In this document: in pieces, positions 30,070-40,145 of the stretch
Layout: each line of letters starts with the position of its first letter
Numbering within the stretch: the stretch's first letter is position 1
From: Megasphaera sp. NM10
GTDB taxonomy: Bacteria > Bacillota > Negativicutes > Veillonellales > Megasphaeraceae
Assembly: GCF_000417505.1 (NCBI RefSeq)
Contig: NZ_APHY01000010.1
Location: 1 to 44,164 of the forward strand
Direction: 5' to 3'
Length of the DNA stretch: 44,164 nucleotides
Notes under the pieces: model-generated
The model's database searches: none
The model's input: only the letters and a program-made list of their open reading frames with translations
What the model was told of the DNA's origin: nothing
Position numbers and translations under genes: made by a program

Positions 30070-31296
30070 TCACACGACCTGAAACAGGTAGAACTTCAGG
30101 TAATTCGTTTCCGGGACATTCCAGAGGATGGGATGGTCCGGCGACTGCTGGCGCCCTTCGATCTGGCGGAGGCGGACGCCGGCGTCTTTGGCGGCGTCGT
30201 GGAGCATCCGGCGGAACAGGTCGTCACGCATGAAGTGGGAGCACGAACAGGTCGCGAGGTAACCGCCGCGGGGCAGGAGTTTCATGGCTTTCAAGTTGAT
30301 TTCCTTGTAGCCCCGGATGGCGTTGTGGACGGTATGACCCGATTTGGTGAAGGCCGGCGGGTCGAGGATGATGAAATCATAGTCATGGCACTTGTGGTCG
30401 GCCAGATCGGTCAAGAGGTCGAAGACGTTGGCCTGCTTGGCCGTGACGATGTCTTCCAGGCCGTTGCGGCGGATATTTTCGTTGGTCATGTCGACGGCTT
30501 CCTGGGAAATGTCGACGGCTGTGACGCTGGCCGCCCCGCCCTTGGCCGCATTGAGGGCAAAGGCTCCGGTATGGGTGAAGCAGTCCAGGACATGCTTGCC
30601 GGCAGCGATTTTGGCGACAGCCAGGCGGTTGTATTTCTGGTCCAGGAAGAATCCCGTCTTCTGGCCATTTTCCACATCGACATCGTAGAGGATGCCGTTT
30701 TCGTCGATGGTCGTCAAAACGCTGCCCGGCTGGGGCAGGAAGTCGGCCTGATACCAGCCTTTATACTCTTCCATGCCGTCCAGTTCGCGGACTTTGACGT
30801 CGTTCCGTTCATAAATGCCTCGGATGGTGACGCCCATGGCGGCCAGTTCGTCGACGAGAGCCTTGAAGATGACCGGTTTGACCTGGTCCATGCCATAGCA
30901 CAGGGTCTGGGCGACGAGGACGTCGTTATAGCGGTCTACGGTCAGGCCCGGCATGTCGTCGGCGTCTCCGAAGATGAGGCGGCAGCAGGCGAAGTCTTTA
31001 TCGCCCATGACGGTCTTGCGGTAGTCCAGGGCATATTTGACCCGGCGCTGCCAGAAAGCTTCGTCGAAGCGGTCGTTGGCATTGCGCGACACGATACGCA
31101 CGCGTATCTTAGAAATGTCGTTGGCAAAGCCCGTGCCGAGATAGCGGTCTTTGTCGCTGTAGACGTCGACGATGTCCCCTGTCTGGTACGTGCCTTCGAC
31201 ATGGGTCACTTCTTCGCCATATACCCAGGGGTGGCCGCTGCGGGCAGCCCGTTCCCCCTTCTTGGTAATCGTTAATTTCGCATAAGGTCGGTTCAT
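30070..31296 (-). CDS. Class I SAM-dependent rRNA methyltransferase (RlmI/YwbD-like)
   Basis: 408 residues. N-terminal PUA domain (MNRPYAKLTITKKGERAARS, GHPWVYGEEV), a central domain with DDMPGLTVDRY and ERNDVKVRELDGM, then a Rossmann methyltransferase: GFFLDQKYNR, VLDCFTHTGAFALNAAKGG (SAM loop), and FIILDPPAFTKSG. RlmI methylates C5 of a 23S rRNA cytosine; the exact target in this organism is not known. Last gene of the topA operon, 12 bases after hslU. Confidence 0.88.
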   Translation of the reverse strand: MNRPYAKLTITKKGERAARSGHPWVYGEEVTHVEGTYQTGDIVDVYSDKDRYLGTGFANDISKIRVRIVSRNANDRFDEAFWQRRVKYALDYRKTVMGDKDFACCRLIFGDADDMPGLTVDRYNDVLVAQTLCYGMDQVKPVIFKALVDELAAMGVTIRGIYERNDVKVRELDGMEEYKGWYQADFLPQPGSVLTTIDENGILYDVDVENGQKTGFFLDQKYNRLAVAKIAAGKHVLDCFTHTGAFALNAAKGGAASVTAVDISQEAVDMTNENIRRNGLEDIVTAKQANVFDLLTDLADHKCHDYDFIILDPPAFTKSGHTVHNAIRGYKEINLKAMKLLPRGGYLATCSCSHFMRDDLFRRMLHDAAKDAGVRLRQIEGRQQSPDHPILWNVPETNYLKFYLFQVV

Positions 31297-31308
31297 ATTT
31301 CCCCCGTT

Positions 31309-32712
31309 TTATAAAATATAATGGCTCAAGTCGACGTTCTGGACGACGTCGTTCAGCTTGCCCGAAACGAATTCTTTATTGACGACGATGTGCTTTTCGT
31401 CGATATCCGGTGCTTCATAGGCCACATCTTCGAGGATTTTTTCCAAAATCGTGTGCAGCCGGCGGGCGCCGATGTTTTCCGTTTCCAAGTTGACGCGGTA
31501 TGCGTATTCGGCAATGGCGTCGATGCCGTCATCGGTGAATTCCAGGGTGACGCCATCCGTTTCCAGGAGGGCCTTATACTGTTTGACCAGGGACTGGTTC
31601 GGTTCAGTCAGGATGCGGCGGAAATCATCGACCGTCAGGGACTGGAGTTCGACGCGGATCGGGAAGCGGCCCTGCAGTTCCGGAATGAGGTCGCTCGGCT
31701 TGGATACATGGAAGGCACCGGCAGCGATGAAGAGGATGTGGTCTGTCTTGACCGGGCCGTACTTGGTGTTGACCGTAGCTCCTTCGACGATGGGCAGAAT
31801 GTCGCGCTGTACGCCTTCGCGGGAGACGTCGGGCCCGTTGGAACGGCCCTTTTCGGCGATCTTATCGAATTCGTCGATGAAGACGATGCCCGATTCTTCC
31901 GTCGCTTCGATGGCTTTGTCGACGATGATGTCCATATCCAGGCATTTTTCCAATTCTTCTTCCTTGAAGATTTCCCGGGCCTTGGCGACGGTCATCTTCT
32001 TTTTCTTCTTCTTTTTCGGCATGATGCTGCCCAGCATTTCCTGGAAATTGTTGGTCAGTTCTTCCGTCGAATTGCCCGTCAGGATGCCCTGGAAGCCCTG
32101 GTTCTGTTCAGCCACTTCGACTTCGATTTCCCGGTCGTCCATCTTATGGGCGCAAATGTCTTCAAACATCTTCTGCCGGCGGTCGGACTTCGGCTCTTCC
32201 AGCTGCTTCGGTTCTTCCGGCATTTCATCGTCGTCATCATCGCTGCTGAAGAAGACGTCCATCGGGTTCTTGACTTTTTCCTTGATGGACTTCTTCGGCC
32301 AGAAGACCTGGAGGATGCGCTTGTTGGCTTCTTCTTCGGCCTTTTCTTCATAGCGCTGGCTTTCCTGTTCCTGGACCATGCGGATGGCATTGGCCACGAG
32401 GTCGCGGATCATCTGTTCGACGTCGCGGCCGACATAACCGACTTCGGTGTATTTCGTCGCTTCGACTTTGATGAACGGCGCACCGACGAGCTTGGCCAGG
32501 CGGCGGGCGATTTCCGTCTTGCCGACGCCAGTCGGCCCGATGAGCAGGATATTCTTGGGGATGATTTCATCCTGCATGTCTTCACTCAGGCGTTTGCGGC
32601 GCCAGCGGTTGCGCAGGGCGATGGAGACGGATTTCTTGGCTTCCCCCTGGCCGACGATGTATTTATTCAATTCCGCCACGATCTGTTTTGGCGTCAATTC
32701 TGTTTTTTCCAT
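31309..32712 (-). CDS. hslU: HslU, ATPase subunit of HslUV protease
   Basis: 467 residues. TPKQIVAELNKYIVGQ start, Walker A GPTGVGKTE near residue 58-66, GYVGRDVEQMIRDLV pore loop, a long acidic and Lys-rich I domain (DDDDDE, KKKKKKM), Walker B IVFIDEFDKIA, and the C-terminal LSHYIL tail that docks into HslV. AAA+ unfoldase delivering substrates to HslV. Immediately downstream of hslV with the same transcription. Confidence 0.97.
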   Translation of the reverse strand: MEKTELTPKQIVAELNKYIVGQGEAKKSVSIALRNRWRRKRLSEDMQDEIIPKNILLIGPTGVGKTEIARRLAKLVGAPFIKVEATKYTEVGYVGRDVEQMIRDLVANAIRMVQEQESQRYEEKAEEEANKRILQVFWPKKSIKEKVKNPMDVFFSSDDDDDEMPEEPKQLEEPKSDRRQKMFEDICAHKMDDREIEVEVAEQNQGFQGILTGNSTEELTNNFQEMLGSIMPKKKKKKKMTVAKAREIFKEEELEKCLDMDIIVDKAIEATEESGIVFIDEFDKIAEKGRSNGPDVSREGVQRDILPIVEGATVNTKYGPVKTDHILFIAAGAFHVSKPSDLIPELQGRFPIRVELQSLTVDDFRRILTEPNQSLVKQYKALLETDGVTLEFTDDGIDAIAEYAYRVNLETENIGARRLHTILEKILEDVAYEAPDIDEKHIVVNKEFVSGKLNDVVQNVDLSHYIL

Positions 32713-32727
32713 GAAAATACCTCTTTC

Positions 32728-33279
32728 TTAAATTTCTTCGACAATGACGTTGTGGTTGGTGTAGACGCAGATATCGGCTGCAATATGCAGGGATTTTTCA
32801 GCGATTTCCCGGGCCGACAAGTCCGTGTTCTGCATGAGGGCCCGTGCCGAAGCCAGGGCATAGTTGCCGCCGGAACCGATGGCCAGGACGCCGTCGTCCG
32901 GTTCGATGACTTCGCCGTTGCCGGAAATGAGCAGGATGCGCTGGCTGTCAGCGACCAGGAGCAGGGCTTCCAGCTTGTGAAGGATTTTGTCGGACCGCCA
33001 GTCCTTGGCCAGTTCGACGGCACTGCGGACGAGGTTGCCATTGTGTTCGTTCAATTTTTCTTCAAAGTGGTCGAATAAGGTGAACGCATCGGCGACGGAG
33101 CCGGCAAAACCGCTGATGATCTTGCCGTGGTAGAGGCGGCGGACTTTCTGGGCCGTCCCTTTCATGATGACGGCATTGCCCATCGTGACCTGACCGTCGC
33201 CGGCGATGGCCGTCTTGCCGTCGCGCTGGACGGCGCAGATCGTAGTAGCGTGGAATTCTGTAGACATTAATTCAGACAT
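32728..33279 (-). CDS. hslV: HslV, proteolytic subunit of HslUV
   Basis: 183 residues. [21 protein letters not shown]: the nucleophilic Thr in HATTICAV must be exposed by removing an 11-residue leader, as in the CodW type. [13 protein letters not shown] and [18 protein letters not shown] are the conserved proteasome-beta features. Overlaps trmFO by 13 bases. Forms a double hexamer with HslU caps. Confidence 0.96.
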   Translation of the reverse strand: MSELMSTEFHATTICAVQRDGKTAIAGDGQVTMGNAVIMKGTAQKVRRLYHGKIISGFAGSVADAFTLFDHFEEKLNEHNGNLVRSAVELAKDWRSDKILHKLEALLLVADSQRILLISGNGEVIEPDDGVLAIGSGGNYALASARALMQNTDLSAREIAEKSLHIAADICVYTNHNVIVEEI

Positions 33280-34592
33280 GGGTAATCCCCTTTCATTTGT
33301 TCAATTTCATCGAGTGCCCGCTGTGCCAGCAGGGCGTTCTTTTCTTTCTTCTTCATGCGTTTCTTGATGCCCAGCGGTTCCATGAGGCCGAAGTTGATGT
33401 TCATCGGTTGGAAATGGTCGTTCGGGCCGCTGGAAATATATTGGCTCAGGCCGCCCATGGCCGTGCGCCGGGAAAAGGTCAGGCCGTCTTCCCCTTGCAG
33501 GAGGCGGGCCGCATTGACACCGGCCAACAGGCCCATGGCTGCCGATTCCAGGTAGCCTTCGACGCCGGTCAGCTGGCCGGCAAAGAGCAGGTTCGGCTGT
33601 TTGCGCAGCTGCAGCGTCGGCAGGAGCAGTTCCGGCGAATTGATATAGGAATTGCGGTGCATGACGCCATAGCGGACGAATTCGGCGTGTTCCAGGCCGG
33701 GAATCATGGAAAAGACCCGCTTCTGTTCGGGGAACTTGAGATGGGTCTGGAAACCGACGATATTGTACAGCGTGGCGCTGCCGTTATCCTGGCGGAGCTG
33801 GACGACGGCATAAGGCAGTTCGCCTGTACCGGGCAGTTCCAGGCCGACAGGCTTCATGGGGCCGTAGCGCATGGTATCGATGCCGCGGCCGGCCATGACT
33901 TCGATGGGCATGCAGCCTTCAAAGACGCTGTCGTCTTTTTCAAAGTCGTGGAGTTCGGCACATTCAGCCGTCGTCAGGGCCTGCCAGAAAGCTTCGTATT
34001 CTTCTTTGGTGAAAGGGCAGTTGAGATAGTCTGCCCCACCCTTGCCGTAGCGGGCGGCGCGGTAGACTTTAGTCATATCCAGGGAGTCGACGGCGACGAT
34101 AGGCGCGGCGGCGTCGTGGAAATGGAAGTAATCCTCCCCGGTCAGGCGGCGGATGGTATCGGCCAAGGCGTCACTGGTCAGGGGGCCGCTGGCGACGATG
34201 CAGATCTGGTCGTCCGGCAATTCCGTCACTTCTTCGTGGCGGATGGTGACCAGGGGATGATCCTTGAGTTTTTCCGTCACGTACTGGCTGAAGGGGACGC
34301 GGTCAACGGCCAGGGCCCCGCCAGCCGGAACGCGGTGCGTATCGGCGGCATCCATGATGAGCGAGCCGAGACGGCGCATTTCTTCCTTCAAGAGGCCGAC
34401 GGCGTTTTCAATATTCGCTGCCCGCAGGGAATTGCTGCAGACGAGTTCTGCGAAATATTCCGTGTGGTGAGCCGGCGACGATTTGACCGGCCGCATTTCT
34501 ACGAGTTCTACCGGGATGCCGCGGCGGACGAGCTGCCAGGCAGCTTCCGATCCGGCCAGGCCGGCTCCGATGATTAAGACACTATTCTTCAT
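33267..34592 (-). CDS. trmFO: TrmFO, folate/FAD-dependent tRNA (uracil-5-)-methyltransferase
   Basis: 441 residues, usual length. FAD-binding [21 protein letters not shown] at the N-terminus, [39 protein letters not shown], and a C-terminal [20 protein letters not shown] and [18 protein letters not shown]. It makes m5U54 in tRNA with methylene-THF. Start overlaps topA by 11 bases; operon order topA-trmFO-hslVU is usual in Firmicutes. Confidence 0.97.
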   Translation of the reverse strand: MKNSVLIIGAGLAGSEAAWQLVRRGIPVELVEMRPVKSSPAHHTEYFAELVCSNSLRAANIENAVGLLKEEMRRLGSLIMDAADTHRVPAGGALAVDRVPFSQYVTEKLKDHPLVTIRHEEVTELPDDQICIVASGPLTSDALADTIRRLTGEDYFHFHDAAAPIVAVDSLDMTKVYRAARYGKGGADYLNCPFTKEEYEAFWQALTTAECAELHDFEKDDSVFEGCMPIEVMAGRGIDTMRYGPMKPVGLELPGTGELPYAVVQLRQDNGSATLYNIVGFQTHLKFPEQKRVFSMIPGLEHAEFVRYGVMHRNSYINSPELLLPTLQLRKQPNLLFAGQLTGVEGYLESAAMGLLAGVNAARLLQGEDGLTFSRRTAMGGLSQYISSGPNDHFQPMNINFGLMEPLGIKKRMKKKEKNALLAQRALDEIEQMKGDYPCLN

Positions 34593-36852
34593 GCACTACC
34601 TCACCTTTTTTATGGTTTTCACACTCTGCATTGCTACAGAAAATCTTATCGGGTCCTTTTTTATAATGTTTGACAATCATGATGCTGCCACAAAGGGGAC
34701 ACTTCTTGTCGATAGGCTGGTTCCAGAGGACGAAGTCACATTCCGGATACTGGCTGCAGCCGTAAAAGACGCGGCCCCGCTTGGACTTACGCTTGATGAG
34801 CGTCCCCTTGCCGCACTTGGGACAGGTAATCCCCAGGTCTTCGACGATGGCCTTGGTATTGCGGCATTCCGGGAAATTGGAGCAGGCCAGGAATTTGCCG
34901 AAGCGGCCGAATTTATAGACCATCGGCGCGCCGCAGAGCTCGCAGACCTGACCCGAATCCTGGCCGGAAATGGTGACTTTTTCCATCTTTTCTTCAGCTT
35001 CGTCCATTTCCGGCTTGAAGACGTCATAGAATTCCTGGAGGACGTGGCGGTACGTGTCCTTGCCCTGTTCGATGGCGTCCAGCTCTTCTTCCATGTGGGC
35101 CGTGAAGCCGACGTTGATGATCTGGGCGAAATATTTCTTCAGCAAATCGACGATGATGACGCCCAGTTCCGTCGGGACGAACTGTTTATCCTTCTTTTCG
35201 ACGTAATTGCGGTTCTGGATGGTATCCATGATGGGCGCATACGTACTCGGCCGGCCGATACCCTTTTCTTCCAGCGTCTTGATCAGGCTGGCTTCGGTAT
35301 AGCGTGCCGGCGGCTGGGTGAAATGCTGCTGCGGCGTGACGGCCTGGTTGTGGACGACGGTATGGGCCGAAATATGGGGCAGCTCAGCCAGAGTCTTGTC
35401 CTTCTTGGCGTCTTCGTAGAGTTCCGTAAAGCCCTTGAACAGGACTTTGTAGCCTGCAGCCCGCAGTTCGTAGCGGCCGCTGTCGATGATGATGGCCATG
35501 TGTTCCGTTTCGACCGATTCCATCTGGCTGGCCAGGAAGCGGTTCCAAATGAGCGTATACAGGCGCAGCTGATCGCGGGACAGGAATTCCGACACCTTGT
35601 ACGGTGTCAGTTCCAGCGACGTCGGACGGATGGCTTCATGCGCATCCTGACTGGTCTGTTTCGTCTTGTAGACGCGGGGCTTGTCGGGGATGTATTCTTC
35701 GCCGTAGTTCGACGTAATGAACTCCCGCGCGGCCTGGACCATATCATCGTTGATGCGGACCGAGTCCGTACGCATGTAGGTAATGAGGCCGACATGGCCC
35801 TGGTCGCCCATATCGAGGCCTTCATAGAGCTGCTGGGCCAGCATCATCGTCTTCTTGGCGCCGAAATTGAGCTTGCTGACACATTCCTGCTGCATCGTCG
35901 ACGTCGTGAACGGCGGCTGGGGCTGGCGTTTGCGCTTGCGCTTTTCGACCTTCACAATCGTATCCGGTTCGTGGTCTTCGCCGCGGCTTTCCCAGGTCAG
36001 GTCGTGGGCGATGGCTTCGGCCGCTTCCTGCGTCGAGATTTCGGCCTTCTTGCCGTCAATCTTGGTCAGTTCTGTCGGCAGGGTCAGGCCGTCTTCGGTC
36101 TTATAGGTTCCACTGACGGTCCAGTATTCTTCCGGCACGAAAGCCTTGATGGCTTCTTCCCTTTCACAGATGAGGCGGACGGCGACGGACTGGACGCGGC
36201 CGGCGCTGAGGCCCTTGCAGACTTTCTTCCACAGAAGAGGGCTCAGTTTATAGCCGACGATGCGGTCCAGGACGCGGCGGGCCTGCTGGGCGTCGACTTT
36301 CTTGAGGTCGATGGGTTCCGGGTCCTTGATGGCCTCAAGGATGGCTTTCTTGGTAATTTCGTGGAACATGATACGGCATTTGTCGTGCGGGTCGATTTCC
36401 AGCAAATGGGCCAGATGCCAGGAAATGGCCTCCCCTTCGCGGTCCGGGTCAGTTGCCAGATAGACTTGTTTCGATCGGATGTATTCATTCTGCAAGTCTT
36501 CAATGAGTTTGCGCTTATCCCACATATTGGTATACGTCGGCACGAAGCCTTCTTCGATATTGACGCCGAACTGGTTGCGCGGCAGATCCCGCAGGTGGCC
36601 GCGGCTGGCCATGACCTTGTAGCCGCTGCCCAGGAAGCGTTCGATAGTCTTGGCCTTGGCCGGCGATTCGACGATGACCAGATTCTTGGCGTTCTTCGGG
36701 AGCGGGTCCAGCTTCTTCAGCGGTTCCTTCTTGGGCAGATTGACCGTGCCGTGGATGACGGTCTTCTCGCCGTCGCCTTTTTTCTTGCGGCCTCGTTTCT
36801 TCTTTTTAGTATCATCAATGATGATTGTGCGTTTAATCGGAAATTCTAACAT
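34582..36852 (-). CDS. topA: DNA topoisomerase I (type IA)
   Basis: 756 residues. A 50-residue Lys/Arg-rich extension ([14 protein letters not shown]) precedes the TOPRIM start [34 protein letters not shown] is the Mg2+ motif, and [12 protein letters not shown] bears the active-site Tyr. Three C-terminal Cys4 fingers: CELCGAPM...[16 protein letters not shown]...CSQYPEC and CPLCGSIM...CSNAEC. The basic N-terminal extension is longer than in E. coli. First gene of its operon, driven by the promoter at 36913-36941. Confidence 0.97.
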   Translation of the reverse strand: MLEFPIKRTIIIDDTKKKKRGRKKKGDGEKTVIHGTVNLPKKEPLKKLDPLPKNAKNLVIVESPAKAKTIERFLGSGYKVMASRGHLRDLPRNQFGVNIEEGFVPTYTNMWDKRKLIEDLQNEYIRSKQVYLATDPDREGEAISWHLAHLLEIDPHDKCRIMFHEITKKAILEAIKDPEPIDLKKVDAQQARRVLDRIVGYKLSPLLWKKVCKGLSAGRVQSVAVRLICEREEAIKAFVPEEYWTVSGTYKTEDGLTLPTELTKIDGKKAEISTQEAAEAIAHDLTWESRGEDHEPDTIVKVEKRKRKRQPQPPFTTSTMQQECVSKLNFGAKKTMMLAQQLYEGLDMGDQGHVGLITYMRTDSVRINDDMVQAAREFITSNYGEEYIPDKPRVYKTKQTSQDAHEAIRPTSLELTPYKVSEFLSRDQLRLYTLIWNRFLASQMESVETEHMAIIIDSGRYELRAAGYKVLFKGFTELYEDAKKDKTLAELPHISAHTVVHNQAVTPQQHFTQPPARYTEASLIKTLEEKGIGRPSTYAPIMDTIQNRNYVEKKDKQFVPTELGVIIVDLLKKYFAQIINVGFTAHMEEELDAIEQGKDTYRHVLQEFYDVFKPEMDEAEEKMEKVTISGQDSGQVCELCGAPMVYKFGRFGKFLACSNFPECRNTKAIVEDLGITCPKCGKGTLIKRKSKRGRVFYGCSQYPECDFVLWNQPIDKKCPLCGSIMIVKHYKKGPDKIFCSNAECENHKKGEVVHEE

Positions 36853-36912
36853 CTATCTCCATCCTGCCTCTCGCTGTACACGAAATCTGAAAATGTACTT
36901 AAACTATTTCTC

Positions 36913-36941
36913 ATCATACACTATTCGCCGCGACCTTTCAA
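36913..36941 (-). promoter_or_regulatory. Promoter of the topA operon
   Basis: TTGAAA (36936-36941) and TATGAT (36913-36918) on the minus strand with a 17-bp spacer, about 60 bases before the topA ATG. Confidence 0.8.
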
Positions 36942-36993
36942 GGTGTGACTCTTTCTAATACTATAATATGAGCAAATATGAGCACAAAAAAGA

Positions 36994-37041
36994 GGCTGTC
37001 GCACGAAGCTAAAATGGCTTAATGCGACAGCCCCTTTTTTT
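36994..37041. terminator. Bidirectional terminator between topA promoter and leuB
   Basis: GGCTGTCGCA (36994-37003) pairs with TGCGACAGCC (37023-37032); an inner GAAGC/GGCTT pairing is possible. T7 follows on the plus strand and a T6 on the minus strand, so it can end the leu operon. Confidence 0.85.
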
Positions 37042-37059
37042 AGTGGCTAGTGGCTAGCG

Positions 37060-37095
37060 GCTCCCCTTAAAGGGGAGCTGGCCGCCGAAGGCGGT
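37060..37095. repeat. Double-hairpin palindromic repeat
   Basis: GCTCCCC-ttaaa-GGGGAGC followed directly by GCCGCC-gaa-GGCGGT, then CTGAGGGG. This double stem-loop resembles the dispersed palindromic repeats of gut Negativicutes and Clostridia; only one copy is seen in this window. Confidence 0.6.
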
Positions 37096-37115
37096 CTGAG
37101 GGGTTGCTTTTGACC

Positions 37116-37166
37116 AAAAAAGACCCTCGCATGATGGTAGAAGCCTTCGTGCGACAGGCCCTTTTT
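37116..37166 (-). terminator. Diverged terminator copy downstream of leuB
   Basis: An imperfect stem (GGCCTGTCGCACGA with TCATGCGAGGGTC) bounded by a T-run on each strand. It shares the CTGTCGCA core with the other copies and lies 42 bases beyond the leuB stop. Confidence 0.65.
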
Positions 37167-37207
37167 GGGTTTTGAGTTTTCAGTTTACAGTTTTTAGTGA
37201 AACCGAG

Positions 37208-38278
37208 TTAGTGAATTTCACTGATGATGACATCGGTCATGGTCTGGGTGTCGGCTTTCTTGAAGCCTTCTTTATAGAGGTCCGGCGTGCGCCAGCCGGC
37301 AGCCAGGGCGGCGTCGACGGCTTTTTCAATCTTGTCGGCCGCTTCGTCTTCATCCAGGGAGTAACGCAGGAGCATGGCCGCCGAAAGGATGGTGGCGCAG
37401 GGATTGGCAATGCCCTGGCCGGCAATGTCCGGTGCCGAGCCGTGAATCGGTTCGTAGAGGCTGGTCATTTCGCCGATGGAAGCCGACGGCATCATGCCGA
37501 TGGAACCGCCGAGGACAGCCGCTTCATCGCTGAGGATATCGCCGAAGAGGTTGCTCGTGACGATGACGTCGAACTGCTTCGGATTGAGGGCCAGCTGCAT
37601 GGCGCAGTTGTCGACGTAGAAATGGTTCAAGGCGACGTCGGGATAATCCTTGGCGACGTCGATGACCGTACGGCGCCACAGGCGGGACGTAGCCAGGACG
37701 TTGGCCTTGTCGACGGACGTAACCTTGTGGCGGCGCTTCTGGGCGGCCTTCATGGCAAAGGTGCTGATGCGCTGTACTTCAGGGACACTGTAGTTTTCCA
37801 GGTCCCACGCGCGTTCGACGCCATTGTGGATTTCCGATTCGCAGCGGTCGCCGAAATAGATGCCGCCGACGAGTTCGCGGACGATGAGGACGTCCGTCCC
37901 GGTGACGATATCCGGTTTGAGCGGCGAGTATTCGGCCAGGACTTCCGGTACCTTGACCGGGCGCAGGTTGACGTAGAGCCCCAAAGCCTTGCGCAGGCCC
38001 AGGACGGCCTGTTCCGGGCGCAGTTTCGGGTCGACGTTGTCCCACTTGTCGCCGCCGACGGCGCCGAAGAGGATGGCGTCGGCTTTCTTGGCCGCTTCGA
38101 TGGTATCTTCCGGCAAGGGCGAACCGCAGAGGTCATAGGCCGTGCCGCCGGCCGGTTTCTTTTCAAAAGTCAGGCCGATGTGGCAGACTTCATCGATTTT
38201 CTCTAAGGCTTTAACGGCACCTGCCGTGATTTCTTCCCCGATTCCGTCGCCGGGGATGACGACGATATGTTTAGCCAT
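37208..38278 (-). CDS. leuB: 3-isopropylmalate dehydrogenase
   Basis: 356 residues. VVIPGDGIGEEITAGAVKAL at the start, GGIYFGDR, the SVDKANVLATSRLWRRTV substrate segment, NLFGDILSDEAAVLGGSIGM and the NAD-site GSAPDIAGQGIANP. Oxidatively decarboxylates 3-isopropylmalate in leucine synthesis. Last gene of leuACDB; start is one base after the leuD stop. Confidence 0.97.
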   Translation of the reverse strand: MAKHIVVIPGDGIGEEITAGAVKALEKIDEVCHIGLTFEKKPAGGTAYDLCGSPLPEDTIEAAKKADAILFGAVGGDKWDNVDPKLRPEQAVLGLRKALGLYVNLRPVKVPEVLAEYSPLKPDIVTGTDVLIVRELVGGIYFGDRCESEIHNGVERAWDLENYSVPEVQRISTFAMKAAQKRRHKVTSVDKANVLATSRLWRRTVIDVAKDYPDVALNHFYVDNCAMQLALNPKQFDVIVTSNLFGDILSDEAAVLGGSIGMMPSASIGEMTSLYEPIHGSAPDIAGQGIANPCATILSAAMLLRYSLDEDEAADKIEKAVDAALAAGWRTPDLYKEGFKKADTQTMTDVIISEIH

Positions 38279-38279
38279 G

Positions 38280-38768
38280 TTACTTAGACTCCTTTACGTA
38301 ATTGATCAAGCCGCCGGCTTTGGCAATGTCCTGGATGAAGCCCGGCAGGGGCGGCGCCTGGAAGGTGTCGCCTGTCGTCTTGTCGACGATTTTCCCCGTG
38401 TCGAGGTCGATGGAGAGGATATCGCCGGCTTTGATTTTTTCGACGTCGTCGCCGATTTCCAGGGCCGGCAGGCCGACGTTGATGGCATTGCGGTAGAAGA
38501 TGCGGGCGAAGCTGGCCGCAATGACGACGGGGATGCCCGACGCCTTGATGGCAATCGGTGCGTGTTCACGGGATGAACCGCAGCCAAAGTTGTGGCCGCC
38601 GACCATGATATCCCCTGCCTTTACGTTGCCGGCAAAGGTTTCGTCAATGTCGACCATGCAGTGCGTGGCCAATTCTTTCGGATCGAAGCTGTTCAAATAA
38701 CGAGCCGGGATGATTACGTCTGTATCGATATTGTCGCCGTAGCGCCATACTTTTCCTTCTAATGTCAT
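38280..38768 (-). CDS. leuD: 3-isopropylmalate dehydratase small subunit
   Basis: 162 residues from ATG 38768 (upstream frame is inside leuC). GDNIDTDVIIPARYLN, then HNFGCGSSREHAPIAIK and ARIFYRNAINVGLP are the conserved swivel-domain motifs. It pairs with LeuC to isomerise isopropylmalate. The short form of about 163 residues is usual in Firmicutes and archaea. Confidence 0.96.
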   Translation of the reverse strand: MTLEGKVWRYGDNIDTDVIIPARYLNSFDPKELATHCMVDIDETFAGNVKAGDIMVGGHNFGCGSSREHAPIAIKASGIPVVIAASFARIFYRNAINVGLPALEIGDDVEKIKAGDILSIDLDTGKIVDKTTGDTFQAPPLPGFIQDIAKAGGLINYVKESK

Positions 38769-38770
38769 GA

Positions 38771-40030
38771 TTAACGGACCTCCTTCGGTGCGGCAATCTT
38801 GCCGAGAATCGCACTGGCTGCAGCGACCTGCGGGCCAGCCAGGTAGACTTCGCTGTCGACGTGACCCATGCGGCCGCGGAAGTTGCGGTTCGTCGTGGAG
38901 ACACATTTTTCACCAGCCGTCATGATGCCCATGTAGCCGCCCAGGCAGGGACCGCACGTCGGCGTCGAAACGGCACAGCCGGCAGTGATGAAGGTTTCGA
39001 TGTAGCCGGCCTTCATGGCTTCCATGTAGACGTGCTGGCTGCCGGGGATGACGATGCAGCGCACGTCAGGATGGACTTTATGGCCTTTGAAGATGTCCGC
39101 AGCGATCTTCAAATCTTCCAGACGGCCATTGGTACAGGAGCCGATGACGACCTGGTCGATCTTGATGTCGCCGAAGGTGCCGATGACCTTGGTGTTTTCC
39201 GGCAGGTGCGGGAAAGCGACGACGGGTTTCAATTCAGACAAGTTGATTTCGACAGTCCGGCTGTAATGGGCGTCGTCGTCAGCCGTGACGATGTCGTAGC
39301 CATCGGGGACGCGGCCCTTTTCATAGGCTATGGTCTGTTCATCGACAGGGAAGATGCCGTTCTTGGCACCGGCTTCGATGGCCATGTTGGCAATGGTGAA
39401 GCGGTCGGTCATATCCAGAGCGGCGACGCCTTCGCCCGTGAATTCCAGGGACTGGTAGAGAGCGCCGTCGACGCCGATCATACCGATGAGGGTCAGCATG
39501 ACGTCTTTGCCCGTAATGTCATCGGGTTTGGAGCCCGTCAGATGGACATTGATGGCATCGGGGACTTTGAACCAGGCCTTGCCTGTAGCCATGGCGACGC
39601 CTAAGTCCGTCGAGCCGACGCCAGTGGAGAAACCGCCCAGGGCGCCATACGTACAGGTATGGGAATCGGCGCCGATGGTCAGCATACCGGGAGCGACGAT
39701 GCCCTGTTCCGGCAGGAGGACGTGTTCGATGCCGACGCGGCCGACTTCAAAATAATGCGTAATGCCGTGTTCCTTAGCGAAGTCGCGGACGATTTTGGCC
39801 AAACCGGCGGACTTGATGTCTTTGTTTGGCGTGAAGTGGTCCGGGATCAAAGAAATCTTGGTCTTATCAAAGACGGGCTTGCCGATCTTGTTGAACTGGG
39901 CAATGGCCGGAGGGGCCGTAATATCATTGGCCAGGACCATATCGAGATTACAAGTAATTAAATCACCCGGTTTCACCGAGTCGACGCCGGCATGTTTTAC
40001 CAGGATTTTCTGCGTCATCGTCATACCCAT
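38771..40030 (-). CDS. leuC: 3-isopropylmalate dehydratase large subunit
   Basis: 419 residues from ATG 40030 (AAGGAG 11 bases upstream; a GTG at 40042 is too close). [12 protein letters not shown] start, [27 protein letters not shown] and [19 protein letters not shown] supply the [4Fe-4S] cysteines. Shorter archaeal/Firmicutes type that works with the separate LeuD. Ends 2 bases before leuD. Confidence 0.96.
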   Translation of the reverse strand: MGMTMTQKILVKHAGVDSVKPGDLITCNLDMVLANDITAPPAIAQFNKIGKPVFDKTKISLIPDHFTPNKDIKSAGLAKIVRDFAKEHGITHYFEVGRVGIEHVLLPEQGIVAPGMLTIGADSHTCTYGALGGFSTGVGSTDLGVAMATGKAWFKVPDAINVHLTGSKPDDITGKDVMLTLIGMIGVDGALYQSLEFTGEGVAALDMTDRFTIANMAIEAGAKNGIFPVDEQTIAYEKGRVPDGYDIVTADDDAHYSRTVEINLSELKPVVAFPHLPENTKVIGTFGDIKIDQVVIGSCTNGRLEDLKIAADIFKGHKVHPDVRCIVIPGSQHVYMEAMKAGYIETFITAGCAVSTPTCGPCLGGYMGIMTAGEKCVSTTNRNFRGRMGHVDSEVYLAGPQVAAASAILGKIAAPKEVR

Positions 40031-40145
40031 ATGTATATACACTCCTTATTATTTCACTAAAATCCAATACAGATAAGTTTCTATCATGCTTGAGTTCGAT
40101 GTGAGTGGCTTTCAATTACACTCCCCTCACATCAAACATCATACT

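Larger units (their letters stand above)
36853..37207. other. topA-leuB intergenic region
   Basis: 355 bases with no gene. It holds the topA promoter, two copies of the GGCTGTCGCA terminator family and a palindromic block. Near 37167-37200 there is a GTTTTGAGTTTTCAGTTT-type AT-rich segment of unknown purpose. Confidence 0.8.

Noticed and set aside
31321-34577. Long plus-strand frames (585 and 426 codons) opposite hslU/hslV and trmFO
   Set aside because: Shadows of well-recognised genes caused by GC-rich codon bias, with no start signals of their own.
34483-36849. 788-codon open frame on the plus strand opposite topA
   Set aside because: Its codons mirror the topA frame in a GC-rich gene; topA has all family motifs. 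The antisense product has no coherent domain.
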